Part shown: in pieces, positions 32,141 to 43,866 of the stretch
How the letters are laid out: each line of letters starts with the position of its first letter
How positions within the stretch are numbered: the stretch's first letter is position 1
Assembly (NCBI RefSeq): GCF_040958095.1
Contig: NC_091195.1
Span: 22,217,365-22,281,364, forward strand
Source: Procambarus clarkii
Lineage: Eukaryota > Arthropoda > Malacostraca > Decapoda > Cambaridae
Length of the DNA stretch: 64,000 nt
Reading direction: 5' to 3'
The notes under the pieces: model-generated
What the model was told of the DNA's origin: nothing
The model's database searches: none
The model's input: only the letters and a program-made list of their open reading frames with translations
Program-made: the position numbers and the translations under genes

Positions 32141-32261
32141 AGAAATAAAAATGAATTTTGGAGAAGTGATTTTTGATTTACCTCCAACAGTGAAGCATAA
32201 TGTACGAAAGATTGAGAAAATTCGTGTTAGAATTATTAATCTTACTTTTTCGGTCATATTT

Positions 32262-32369
<108 letters not shown>

Positions 32370-32547
32370 GTTTTTTGAACTCATCCGACGCTGGGCAGGA
32401 ACCGAGGATGCAGCGGATATCCACCACTGGCTGCAGGATGGCAGGCAAGTTGGGAGAGCATGTTGGAGGTGGGCAGAGGGGAGGCAACCTGTGGTTAGAG
32501 GATCAGTAACCACAAGGCTGGAGAAATATCCGAATTAGTAACTGGGC

Positions 32548-33277
32548 GTCCACAATGCAAGCCGAGTTGGTAGCGATACTGGTAGCACTTGAAATTATTG
32601 ACAACACTGAAGTAGACAGCTTAATTATTTCTGACTCCCTTTCCTCACTACGAGCAATAAACACTTTGCAATCAAGTAATAACGTGCTTGACATGGAAGC
32701 TAGACGTAGATATATAAGAATATTAAGCAAGAGGGTAAATATAAAAATGTTGTGGATTCCTTCTCACATTGGCATGCAGGAACATAACAAAGTTGACGCC
32801 CTTGCTAAGGCTGCAGTAAATAAAGACAGTATTGAACGGAATCTTGAGTTATCAAATAGGTCCCTTAAAAGTGTTATTAGACGAGAACTCCTGGATGAAT
32901 TTGAAGAAAGTAGAACAGTGCAAACTGGAACTAGCAGGTCCATTGTTCATCACAATGAAATGTGTGAAGTAAAACATGTGTATGGGGCAAGTAACAAAGT
33001 CAGTAGACTAACAGATGTTGTCACAGCTCGTATAAGACTTGGCTACAAGTATCTCTGGCAGTTCGGCTTGTATAGGGATCTAGATGAAGTAAAGTGTAAA
33101 GTGTGTGGACAAAGACAGGGACACACACTCGAACACTATATCTTGGATTGTAGTAAAATTGAGCCTTTTAGAGATAAATCTAAGCTCACTCTGTATGATA
33201 TGGCAACCTATCTTATTACTATGGATAAATTACCTGAAATCCTTGAACTATACCCACATTTCGCTTCCAGTAGATGA
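32548..33277 (+). CDS. RNase H and C-terminal zinc domain of a LINE ORF2 (5'-truncated, open)
   Basis: Open from 32548 to TGA at 33275-33277. RNase H landmarks: MQAELVAILVALEII (Glu), IISDSLSSLRAIN (Asp), and LWIPSHIGMQEHNKVDALAK (His loop and final Asp). Then ARIRLGYKYLWQFG and C-x2-C-x9-H-x4-C (CKVCGQRQGHTLEHYILDC). All four RNase H acidic positions appear present and no stop interrupts. The reverse transcriptase and endonuclease are missing upstream, so it is an inactive remnant. The 3' UTR (33278-33606) ends GGGTGCACAATAAACTAG. Confidence 0.8.
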
Positions 33278-33899
33278 ACGACATATGAGATTCAGAAACA
33301 AGTAGTGTATTGTGAGGACTAATAATAAACAGAAGCTCCCCTATGACTCTGTAATATCCCCATTGGTCAAACTATTATGTATTAGCGATAAGACCTACCA
33401 TTAATGTATGATGACTTACTGTAAATATATAGCTCTCGTAATAGCACTTTCTCTGTAACTAGCGGACATTGTAACTATAAGGTGTGAAGGATAGATGAAA
33501 TTGTTTATGTAATAATCTAAGATGAGGTCTGATAAAGACCTTTTGTGCCCTCTGTAATGCTTTTGCGCTACCGCTCACAGGATGGGTATGGGGTGCACAA
33601 TAAACTAGCCGCCTTCGGCGGCAACAATGAAAAGGTTGGAGCACCCTGGTTGTACCCGAACCTTGAGTATATATACTACAGAGGAACTGTTATAGAAAGC
33701 AGCCTGGGCACGCTAAGGGTATGTTTAAAGAACTACTTTGGGACCCGAGGACAGGTTGATCACATGTGACTTACCCTCAATATGTTCTAGTATTTTGACA
33801 ATGTTCACCAAACATTATGTTATAAATTAGCTTCTTGTTATGGGGTATTAAATATGGTATAGAGTATTAAAGATTTAAGAAGGGCCAACAGCTAGAATC

Positions 33900-35120
33900 A
33901 AGATGTATCAAAATTAGTGGGATAAATAGGCCTGGCCCCCAAGGAGCATAGGTTCCTGTTAATGCTTCAAGGTATTAGAAACAGATCTGTTTTCAAGGAT
34001 ACAATCATCTACACCACTACAACAGGATTAATGGATACACCTCAAAAACTAACTTATTTATTAAACCCTCAAACAACCCCCCATATACTTTACTATCATA
34101 ACAATAACTACTTTACCACACTATCTTACGTTAAAAGCCTTTGTCCACATAGGCAGGATACAAGGTTTTACAATTAGGACAAGCTGGGGTAAGGTATACT
34201 TGAAAATAACTCGAAAGCTTGAAGTAGCTTGGGGTAGTAGTAGTAGTAGGCAGGTAGTAGGCCTCGTAGCCTGGTGGATAGCGCGCAGGACTCGTAATTC
34301 TGTGGCGCGGGTTCGATTCCCGCACGAGGCAGAAACAAATGGGCAAAGTTTCTTTCACCCTGAACGCCCCTGTTACCTAGCAGTAAATAGGTACCTGGGT
34401 GTTAGTCAGCTGTCACGGGCTGCTTCCTGGGGGTGGAGGCCTGGTCAAGGACCGGGCCGCGGGGACACTAAAGCCCCGAAATCATCTCAAGATAGTAAGC
34501 CCCACGTGGTACCCTATCACAACACAAACACTTAGGGATGCCCAAAACACTGGCTTATACTACACAATATCTATACATCACACACAAGCCTAGCTAGTAG
34601 CACGGTTATACAGGTTTATACTTAACTTAGTGGTTACGGTAGCTTAAGGTAAGGGAATAGGAGAAGGAGGAGGAGCATGGAGACAGAGCCACACAGGGAA
34701 GATGTTGTCACAACCACAGCCCGAACAGAGAAGGACGAACTAGCGCCCTGATACCTCTTACTCTGAATCGCTGCCGGTCGGATATTCAGCTGATCGTACA
34801 GCAGACATCAACCCAAGTTTACTCAGATCTTCCTTACTAGTTTCCTTTAACATTCTAAGAATAGCTGATAATTAGTTCAATGTTATAATTAATCAACAAC
34901 AAGCTCAGTCTGAATGCTCTGTGAGAAACAAGATTCATCTTACGTTTGGCAAGGGCGACGGGAATAAGGCATACTCCAGGCTTTTAAGGAGCTCTAATAT
35001 AAATATTATTGTAATTAAATATCCTTCTCACATGATCCAATTCTATGAATTAATGTGTAGTAATTATTTAGAGCACAAATTGACCTCTGGTTTTCATCTA
35101 AGGAACCCAGGGTCGTAACA
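33900..35120 (-). mobile_element. LTR (copy A), minus strand, containing a SINE
   Basis: On the minus strand it starts TGTTACGACCCTGGGTTCCT at 35120. It follows the 1847-2765 LTR in order (AAAACCAGAGGTCAA, CTGAGTAAACTTGGGTTGAT, GGTACCACGTGGGGCTTACT, CCTTGTATCCTGC). No Gag or Pol lies beside it, so it looks like a solo LTR. A SINE-T is inserted at 34261-34495. Confidence 0.6.
34261..34495 (+). mobile_element. tRNA-Thr-like SINE in LTR copy A
   Basis: The tRNA-like head at 34261-34330 has a perfect 7-bp acceptor stem, loop CTCGTAA and T-loop TTCGATT. The body ends CCCGAAATCATCTCAAGATA. It sits antisense in the LTR and shares its insertion with copy B, so it predates the duplication. Confidence 0.85.
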
Positions 35121-36600
35121 CATTACACTGTCTAAAATGTTTGTATTTTGTTCCTAAGCATGATAATATAAGATGTATATATAAGTAGTAGATTAACTAC
35201 AAAAAAAATTACATTCGAGTATTACTAGATTCCACTCTTATTTATTAAATTCTGAAGACATATTTACAAAAATAGGACTGTTATATATTACACACTTAGA
35301 AATATTATGCAAAATTTAAAAATATTTAGCAAGTTTGGTAACTTTCTTATTAAATTTGTATAGATATTTTTTATTTATTTTTTTAAGTTTTGTAAAACAA
35401 CCTATTCATTTTACGTATTATATTTTGTATTTATTAAAGATATAAATTGACTTAAACCATTTCAACATTTAAATCTTCAAGAACATACATGAGTAAGAGT
35501 GGTAAAAATATCTAATCTTCTTTGTTTCTCTTATTTGAATATTGACAAAATTTATGGTATCCCTATAAATTTTCGAAATGATTCATATATTAAAATTTTT
35601 CATACATATAGTTTTATAAAATAGTTTCCCAGGAATCTACCCAAAGAAAAGGGAAACTAATAACGTTTTCTTTAAATAAAAACAGGACACGTAACAGAAG
35701 GGAATACTCATATAAACGAGTTTAAATCGACTCACAAAAGTGACGTTCTGTTCAGTTTTCTATTTCAGTCGTCCGGCTTCAACCCATCCTCCGAATTGAC
35801 AGTACGATTTAATACTAAGTGTAATAAGTACACTTTTGTACTGTCATAACCAGTGCATAATTGTACTTATGGGGCTGTTACATTTACCCAACTCCCTCCC
35901 CCGATTTAATTCTTCTCGTTTTCTGTTAAGTCACTCAGAATTTTAGGATGACGTTTTCAATTTCAATTAGCAATACACAAGTTTTAAATATCAGGAATTT
36001 TTTTTTCAGGTTAATTAAACAATAGAGATTTTATACAAAATTTTAAAATATCCTGAGTTACTTTGCAATTTATTGATATATTTTAGTTTTGTTTTATTAG
36101 TTTTATAAAACTGTAATATCAATATAGCTATAGGTTAAGTAATAATTGTAATTAAGAAGCAATACAATTATTATCTTCAAAAACTATGACGGTTAGGTGA
36201 GGTTGTGGTTTTCTTTTCAGTTTTTCGGGTAAACTCAAATATTCACAATATATTTGACAGTACGATTTAATACTAAGTGAAAATAAGTACAATTCCTAAC
36301 TGCTATGAATAGTACATAATTGCACTTATTTGTCTCCTTACATTTACCACCCCATTTTTGGAGGACGGGCTGTCCGGCTTACGCGCAGAGGTTATAAGAG
36401 GACACTTTAAATTCACGTTTTTCATAACGTATTGAAACTTTATGAGAATTTCCTGCCCACCTAACCTATCAGAGGATCCTTAACTTACTGTTGTTGAAAA
36501 AATATCCCAAATTTATTTTCATTTTTTTTTTCATTTTCAAATTACGTCCAGATTCGGCTATACGGGAAAACGGCCAAAAGCGACGTTCTTTTTAAGAGGA
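35121..36600. other. AT-rich DNA of copy A, with a 601-bp segment absent from B
   Basis: No ORF. It shares words with the AT-rich unit elsewhere (TTCTTTAAATAAAAACAGGACACG). The segment 35771-36371 is bounded by GTCCGGCTT at 35771-35779 and 36372-36380, and copy B has a single GTCCGGCTT there. Inside it, a short block with ACAGTACGATTTAATACTAA occurs twice (35809 and 36258). Confidence 0.6.
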
Positions 36601-37519
36601 CAGGTTGACGACGAGCGGACGTCCGGACACCTCCTCCACTTGGGAGCCGCCGGATCACATTCTGTTTCGCGATTTTGGTTTGATTCCTCCGTTTGGCGTT
36701 CTTCTTCAACGGTCCGGATTATTGCGACGCCTGGCGCACGTATCGTCTTGGGTCACAGGATATGGGTTGATAGATTTTGAACGCTTTCTTACTGGTTCTC
36801 CTGGCGTGAGTTTGATACGCAGGCCTTCAGTTGCTTCATATTCTAGTAAGTAATGTAATATTGGTATTTTTGTATTTGTTCCACAGATATGAAACTATAA
36901 GTATTTGGTTTATTACCTCTCAGCAGTACTTGTAACCAAGTCCGAGTCTGTATATGGCTGTTGCAATGTTTCTGGATAGGTTTCTGGAGTTACTGGGTCG
37001 TGGAGGGCTTCTGGTGTGCCCTCAGACGTAGTGAGCAGCTGGTTTCTGCTCTGCCGGAGGACTCTGGATGACTTATGTGTTTTAGTTGGTTTTGCTATCC
37101 CAGGGTTCTATGTGTGGGGGTGGGGCTGGTGCTTGTTACCCAGAAGGACTCCTGGGGCTCCCCAATCCTATTGCACTGGATTTGCACTACCCAAAGACGA
37201 CCAACCCACCAGGTGGACGACCGACCAGGTGGATTCTGCCAGTACAATTCTTCATAGGACTAGCGGGTCCCCTACAGGAGACCTTAGCACATGTTTGGTC
37301 CTGGCTCAGATACACCTTCGAGGAGCCCCCTTCCTGCGATAGTTCGCCCTGTAGCCACCGATCACCTAGAACGAGCATATTGCCAGAGGACGCCCCGTCC
37401 TTAACTTAAACTGACCCTAGACCTAAGGGAAATGACGAGCGGGCTACAGAGGTTTCCGAGACTGGGGCCATGAGGTTGTGAGAGCCCCCTATGACAAATC
37501 TTTTATGCCTCCCACACCC
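36601..37519 (+). other. Unassigned GC-richer block of copy A
   Basis: Several overlapping short open frames (36605-36853, 82 codons; 37016-37409, up to 108 codons) without recognisable domains. In copy B the frames are altered by a 12-bp deletion near 43070 and by substitutions, so there is no sign of coding constraint. It could be a degraded 5' part of the R2-like element or unrelated DNA. Confidence 0.3.
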
Positions 37520-38020
37520 ACTATCTAGATTGATAGATAGAACAACTATATAATATGTCTAAAGCTACTAATATGCACAGTGTTCCGGACAAGATGTGGG
37601 AACAAATTTTGAGACTATTTGAGATCAAAAACATGAATTGAACAGAAATAGGGGAGAGATAAAAAAAAAGGACAATATTCAACGATGGATGGAACAGCAG
37701 AAGTAATTTTAACTAAATAAACAGACAGACTGCAATATTCTATTAGTTTATATATGGCAGATATCACTAGTTATGCAAGTTGGTCAATAATCAATAATGT
37801 TTGATAATAGAAAGACATAGGTTGACATTTAGGCGGTAAGGTAGGTTACATGGAGTTGATTAGGTAGTAATTAGTTATTCTCTTCAACTGGTTGAGTGAG
37901 GTAAAGCCTTTGACGTAATTGGGAAGGTCATTCCAAATTTTGGGACCCTTGATTTGGGACCCTTGACCCCCGAGCATTTGTAGTTTTGCAAAGACCCACT
38001 CTTGGAGTATCAAATACATA
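37520..38020 (-). pseudogene. LINE family 1-like 3' end (copy A), diverged
   Basis: On the minus strand, residues such as SQIKGPKIWNDLPNYVKGF and LKRITNYYLINSM (stop near 37846) match the family 1 C-terminus, with the preceding KYVFDTPRVGLCKTTNARG in another frame. The 3' UTR has diverged GTCCGGAACACTGTGCATAT where family 1 has CCCGAAACGCTTTGCGTA. Copy B counterpart at 43366-43866. Confidence 0.65.
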
Positions 38021-38819
38021 TTTGTGACTGCGGCTCTCCTACCCGCATTCCAAGCGCTAATGCGTCGAAGGGTAGACCTGACCACAGCCGCCGGAACCCC
38101 TTTTACCGGTATGTCTGAGCGCTCTAGGATTTGGAAAGCAAAACTGTACAGCATGGATGATGGTGCCGGCCTTGTATCTGCTTGTGAGATTCCTTCCTGC
38201 CACAAGTGGGTCACGTTCGGTATTCGTCTGCAAAGCGGAAGAGATTTTGATCATGCCATCATGATTAGGGCAAACACTGTAGCCACTGCGTCTATAGATG
38301 CTAGTGGTAGACCCGGGGCTTCTGGTCTCTGCCAAGCATGCCGGAGACCAAGAACCCTGGGACACATATCCCAGGCCTGCTATATGACGCACGGGGCTCG
38401 GGTGAAACATCATGACAATATCACCCCGGTTCGTAGCTGGCCGCCTGCGGCAGAGAGGTTCTGTGGTGGAACGTGAGATCCGTGTACCGGATGGAGGGAC
38501 CTTCTGTTTGCCTGACATCATTGCTTGCAAAGGTCACGAGGCCTTTATATTAGACACCCAGGTCTCTGCTGATAACTTCCCACTCTCCCGTCCACATCAG
38601 AGCAAGTATGACAAATACGGCACCCCAGAGATCCTTCAACAGGTGAGGGAATATACAGATAAGCACACAGCATCCGCTTCTTCTATAAGCCTTAATTGGA
38701 GAGGGGGATGGTGCAAGGAGAGTGCGCGTGAACTTCTGGATATGGGACTCACTAAGAGCGACCTTGTGATTTGCTCTGTGAAACCCTTAACATGGAAATA
38801 TTCCCTCTACAGAATATAG
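38021..38819 (+). pseudogene. R2-like LINE ORF C-terminus with restriction-like endonuclease (copy A)
   Basis: Frame 38024-38476 includes the zinc motif C-x2-C-x7-H-x4-C (CQACRRPRTLGHISQAC) followed by THGARVKHHDN. One extra C near 38427 shifts the frame. The next frame, to the TAG at 38817-38819, gives EREIRVPDGG and LPDIIACKGHEAFILDTQV. Here PD-x12-D matches the catalytic core of the restriction-like endonuclease of R2-clade LINEs. The reverse transcriptase is not seen. R2 elements normally sit in 28S rDNA; no rRNA is near. The 3' UTR is probably 38820-39534. Confidence 0.75.
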
Positions 38820-39534
38820 TCAAAGTCCATACCAAGGGGCAGACCACCTTAGTTCCAGGATCACCGTGCAACGAGTGCATAAGGGTTAATATAGTCTTGT
38901 TCAGGCGAACCACGGCTTTTAGCTAACTATCTAGGCAGAGTCGTCATCTGGAGTACCTCTTCGAATGGTTTCTCACAGGCGGGTGGAAGACCTGGCCGGA
39001 GCCCAAGAGTGGGTATGGCGGCGGCCAGAAGGACCCCCATTCCCGTACATGACTACCCTCCCGCTCTGGGGGCTTGCTAGGAGCTTTGGCTTTGAATTGT
39101 TTTCCACATATGCTGTTGTCAAGTCACCAAACATGCCGCTTAGGCAGGTTGTTGTTTTGCCCTGAGCTTTAGTACTTTTTTAATGATATACTGTGCGATA
39201 GTATTAAAAGATATACTTTTAATGATATCCCTTTGTGTGCCGTGTCTTATATAAGAAAAAAACATTATAAATGATTTTTCCATAGTACTAACCCATTATT
39301 ATTATCATCTTAACTCTTGTGGGTGAGATTGCCATCTAACCATTTTGATATATTTTAGTTTGTGTTGTTAGGGGAATATGTGTGCTTAGGGGTACCTATC
39401 TCTCCCCATGCCTAGTGGGTGGGGGAACAGGTGCCCTGAAGTTATATAAAAACCCTCCCCCACCCCTCTCCGAAGTCGCAAGGGGATGCAGTGGACAAAT
39501 ATCTCTTCAGGATTGGAATTACAGTTAAGAGTTA

Positions 39535-39778
39535 AAAGAACATAAGAACAAAGGCAACTGCAGAAGGCCTGTTGGCCCATACGAGGCAGCTCCTATTTAT
39601 AACCACCCAATCCCACTCATATACATGTCCAACCTATGCTTGAAACAATCGAGGGACCCCACCTCCACAATGTTACGCGGCAATTGGTTCCACAAATCAA
39701 CAACCCTGTTACTGAACCAGTATTTACCCAAGTCTTTCCTAAATCTAAACTTATCCAATTTATACCCATTGTTTCACT
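39535..39778 (-). mobile_element. CR1-like LINE 3' end between the two duplicated units
   Basis: On the minus strand the ORF2 end (...TWVNTGSVTGLLICG in a shadow frame) leads to TATGGGCCAACAGGCCTTCT and a TTCTTATG tail at 39535-39545. It starts exactly where copy A ends. Bases 39779-39818 are a short unassigned linker. Confidence 0.8.
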
Positions 39779-40319
39779 CGTCAACCTGTCCTCGTCCCCA
39801 CCCACATAGACTTGTTCTAAGACCTACCATTAATGTATGATGACTTACTGTAAATATGTAGCTCTCGTAATAGCACTTTCTCTGTAACTAGCTGACATTG
39901 TAACTATAAGGTGTGAAGGATAGATGAAATTGTTTATGTAATAATCTAAGATGAGGTCTGATAAAGACCTTTTGTGCCCTCTGTAATGCTTTTGCGCTAC
40001 CGCTCACAGGATGGGTATGGGGTGCACAATAAACTAGCCGCCTTCGGCGGCAACAATGAAAAGGTTGGAGCACCCTGGTTGTACCCGAACCTTGAGTATA
40101 TATACTACAGAGGAACTGTTATAGAAAGCAGCCTGGGCACTCTAAGGGTATGTTTAAAGAACTACTTTGGGACCCGAGGACAGGTTGATCACATGTGACT
40201 TACCCTCAATATGTACTTGTATTTTGGCAATGTTCACCAAACATTATGTTATAAATTAGCTTCTTATTATGGGGGGGTATAGCGTATTAAAGATTTTAGA
40301 AGGGCCAACAGCTAGAATC

Positions 40320-41579
40320 AAGATGTATCAAAATTAGTGGGATAAATAGGCCTGGCCCCCAAGGAGCATAGGTTCCTGTTAATGCTTCAAGGTATTAGAA
40401 ACAGATCTGTTTTCAAGGATACAATCATCTACACCACTACAACAGGATTAATGGATACACCTCAAAAACTAACTTATTTATTAAACCCTCAAACAACCCC
40501 CCATATACTTTACTATCATAACAATAACTACTTTACCACACTATCTTACGTTAAAAGCCTTTGTCCACATAGGCAGGATACAAGGTTTTACAATTAGGAC
40601 AAGCTGGGGTAAGGTATACTTGAAAATAACTCGAAAGCTTGAAGTAGCTTGGGGTAGTAGTAGTAGTAGGCAGGTAGTAGGCCTCGTAGCCTGGTGGATA
40701 GCGCGCAGGACTCGTAATTCTGTGGCGCGGGTTCAATTCCCGCACGAGGCAGAAACAAATGGGCAAAGTTTCTTTCACCCTGAACGCCCCTGTTACCTAG
40801 CAGTAAATAGGTACCTGGGTGTTAGTCAGCTGTCACGGGCTGCTTCCTGGGGGTGGAGGCCTGGTCAAGGACCGGGCCGCGGGGACACTAAAGCCCCGAA
40901 ATCAACTCAAGATAACCTCAAAATAACTCGAAAGCTTGAAGTAGCTCGGGGTAGTAAGCCCCACGTGGTACCCTATCACAACACAAACACTTAGGGATGC
41001 CCAAAACACTGGCTTATACTACACAATATCTATACATCACACACAAGCCTAGCTAGTAGCACGGTTATACAGGTTTATACTTAACTTAGTGGTTACGGTA
41101 GCTAAATGTAAGGGAATAGGAGAAGGAGGAAGAGAATGGAGACAGAGCCACACAGGGAAGATGTTGCCACAACCTCAGCCCGAACAGAGAAGGACGAACT
41201 AGCGCCCTGATACCTCTTACTCTGAATCGCTGCCGGTCGGATATTCAGCTGATCGTACAGCAGACATCAACCCAAGTTTACTCAGATCTTCCTTACTAGT
41301 TTCCTTTAACATTCTAAGAATAGCTGATAATTAGTTCAATGTTATAATTAATCAACAACAAGCTCAGTCTGAATGCTCTGTGAGAAACAAGATTCATCTT
41401 ACGTTTGGCAAGGGCGACGGGAATAAGGCATACTCCAGGCTTTTCAGGAGCTCTAATATAAATATTATTGTAATTAAATATCCTTCTCCCATGATCCAAT
41501 TCTTTGAATTAATGTGTAGTAATTATTTAGAGCACAAATTTACCTCTGGTTTTCATCTAAGGAATCCAGGGTCGTAACA
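40320..41579 (-). mobile_element. LTR (copy B), minus strand
   Basis: Counterpart of 33900-35120. Starts TGTTACGACCCTGGATTCCT at 41579. Contains the SINE at 40681-40916. A ~30-bp stretch beginning AAAATAACTCGAAAGCTTGA lies on both sides of the SINE here, but only on the left in copy A. Confidence 0.6.
40681..40916 (+). mobile_element. tRNA-Thr-like SINE in LTR copy B
   Basis: Same insertion as 34261-34495. The T-loop is TTCAATT instead of TTCGATT, which would damage the internal B box. Confidence 0.85.
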
Positions 41580-42465
41580 CATTACACTGTCTAAAATGTT
41601 TGTATTTTGTTCCTAAGCATGATAATATAAGATGTATATATAAGTAGTAGATTAACTACAAAAATAAATTATATTCGAGTATTACTAGATTCCACACTAT
41701 TCATCAAATTCTGAAGACATATTTACAAAAATAGGACTGTTATATATTACACACTTAGAAATATTATGCAAAATTTAAAAATATTTAGCAAGTTTGGTAA
41801 CTTTCTTATTAAATTTGTATAGATATTTTTTATTTTTTATTTATTTTTTTAAGTTTTGTAAAACAACCTATATATTTTACGTATTATATTTTCTATTTAT
41901 TAAAGATATAAATTGACTTAAACCATTTCAACATTTAAATCTTCAAGAACATACATGAGTAAGAGTGGTAAAAATATCTAATCTTTTTTGTTTCTCTTAT
42001 TTGAACATTGACAAAATTTATGGTATCCCTATAAATTTTCGAAATGATTCATATATTAAAATTTTTCATACATATAGTTTTATAAAATAGTTTCCCAGGA
42101 ATCTACCCAAAGAAAAGGGAAACTAATAACGTTTTCTTTAAATAAAAACAGGACACGTAACAGAAGGGAATACTCATATAAACGAGTTTAAATCGACTCG
42201 CAAAAGTGACGTTCTGTTCAGTTTTCTATTTGAGTCGTCCGGCTTACGCGCAGAGGTTATAAGAGGACACTTTAAATTCACGTTTTTCATAACGTTTTGA
42301 AACTTTATGAGAATTTCCTGCCCACCTAACCTATCAGAGGATCCTTAACTTACTGTTGTTGAAAAAATATCCCAAATTTATTTTCATTTTTTTTTTCATT
42401 TTCAAATTACGTCCAAATTCGGCTATACGGGAAAACGGCCAAAAGCGACGTTCTTTTTAAGAGGA

Positions 42466-43365
42466 CAGATTGACGACGAGCAGACGTCCGGACACCTCCT
42501 CCACTTGGGAGCCGCCGGATCACATTCTGTTTCGCGATTTTGGTTTGATTCCTCCGTTTGGCGTTCTTCTTCAACGGTCCGGATTATTGCGACGCCTGGC
42601 GCACGTATCGTCTTGGGTCACAGGATATGGGTTGATAGATTTTGAACGCTTTCTTACTGGTTCTCCTGGCGTGAGTTTGATACGCAGGCCTTCAGTTGCT
42701 TCATATTCTAGTAAGTAATGTAATATTGGTATTTTTGTATTTGTTCCACTGATATGAAACTATAAGTATTTGGTTTATTACCTCTCAGCAGTACTTGTAA
42801 CCAAGTCCGAGTCTGTATATGGCTGTTGCAATGTTTCTGGATAGGTTTCTGGAGTTACTGGGTCGTGGAGGGCTTCTGGTGTGCCCTCAAACGTAGTGAG
42901 CAGCTGGTTTCTGCTCTGCCGGAGGACTCTGGATGACTTATGTGTTTTAGTTGGTTTTGCTATCCCAGGGTTCTATGTGTGGGGGTGGGGCTGGTGCTTG
43001 TTACCCAGAAGGACTCCTGGGGATCCCCAATCCTATTGCACTGGATTTGCACTACCCAAAGACGACCAACCCAGGTGGATTCTGCCAGTACAATTCTTCA
43101 TAGGACTAGCGGGTCCCCTACAGGAGACCTTAGCACATGTTTGGTCCTGGCTCAGATACACCTTCGAGGAGCCCCCTTCCTGCGATAGTTCGCCTTGTAG
43201 CCACCGATCACCTAGAACGAGCATATTGCCAGAGGACGCCCCGTCCTTAACTTAAACTGACCCTAGACCTAAGGGAAATGACGAGCGGGCTACAGAGGTT
43301 TCCGAGACTGGGGCCATGAGGTTGTGAGAGCCCCCTATGACAAATCTTTTATGCCTCCCACACCC
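42466..43365 (+). other. Unassigned GC-richer block of copy B
   Basis: Counterpart of 36601-37519, again with short open frames and no domain. Preceded at 41640-42465 by AT-rich DNA matching 35180-36600 without the 601-bp segment. Confidence 0.3.
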
Positions 43366-43866
43366 ACTATCTAGATTGATAGATAGAACAACTATATAAT
43401 ATGTCTAAAGCTACTAGTATGCACAGTGTTCCGGACAAGATGTGGGAACAAATTTTGAGACTATTTGAGATCAAAAACATGAATTGAACAGAAATAGGGG
43501 AGAGATAAAAAAAAGAATGACAATATTCAACAATGGATGGAACAGCAGAAGTAATTTTAACTAAATAAACAGACACTGCAATATTCTATTAGTTTATATA
43601 TGGCAGATATCACCAGTTATGCAAGTTGGTCAATAATCAATAATGTTTGATAATAGAAAGACATAGGTTGACATTTAGGCGGTAAGGTAGGTTACATGGA
43701 GTTGATTAGGTAGTAATTAGTTATTCTCTTCAACTGGTTGAGTGAGGTAAAGCCTTTGACGTAATTGGGAAGGTCATTCCACATTTTGGGACCCTTGATT
43801 TGGGACCCTTGACCCCCGAGCATTTGTAGTTTTGCAAAGACCCACTCTTGGAGTATCAAATACATA
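43366..43866 (-). pseudogene. LINE family 1-like 3' end (copy B)
   Basis: Counterpart of 37520-38020, with the same decayed C-terminus ending at about 43692 and the same frame breaks. Confidence 0.65.

Larger units (their letters stand above)
33390..39534 (+). repeat. Segmental duplication copy A (6.1 kb)
   Basis: Begins AAGACCTACCATTAATGTAT and ends ACAGTTAAGAGTTA. The same order of sequence recurs at 39819-45861 with few substitutions. Differences include a 601-bp segment present only here (35771-36371) and a SINE present only in B. Content: LINE tail, minus-strand LTR with SINE, AT-rich DNA, an unassigned GC-richer block, a LINE remnant and an R2-like fragment. Confidence 0.9.

Noticed and set aside
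34261..34330. Functional tRNA-Thr(CGT) gene
   Set aside because: The cloverleaf is good, but the same non-tRNA body follows in every copy and copies sit in transposons, so it is a SINE head.
36605..37409. New host gene in the GC-richer block of the duplication
   Set aside because: Frames are short, lack domains, and are changed by an indel in copy B; no splice-site-supported model could be built.
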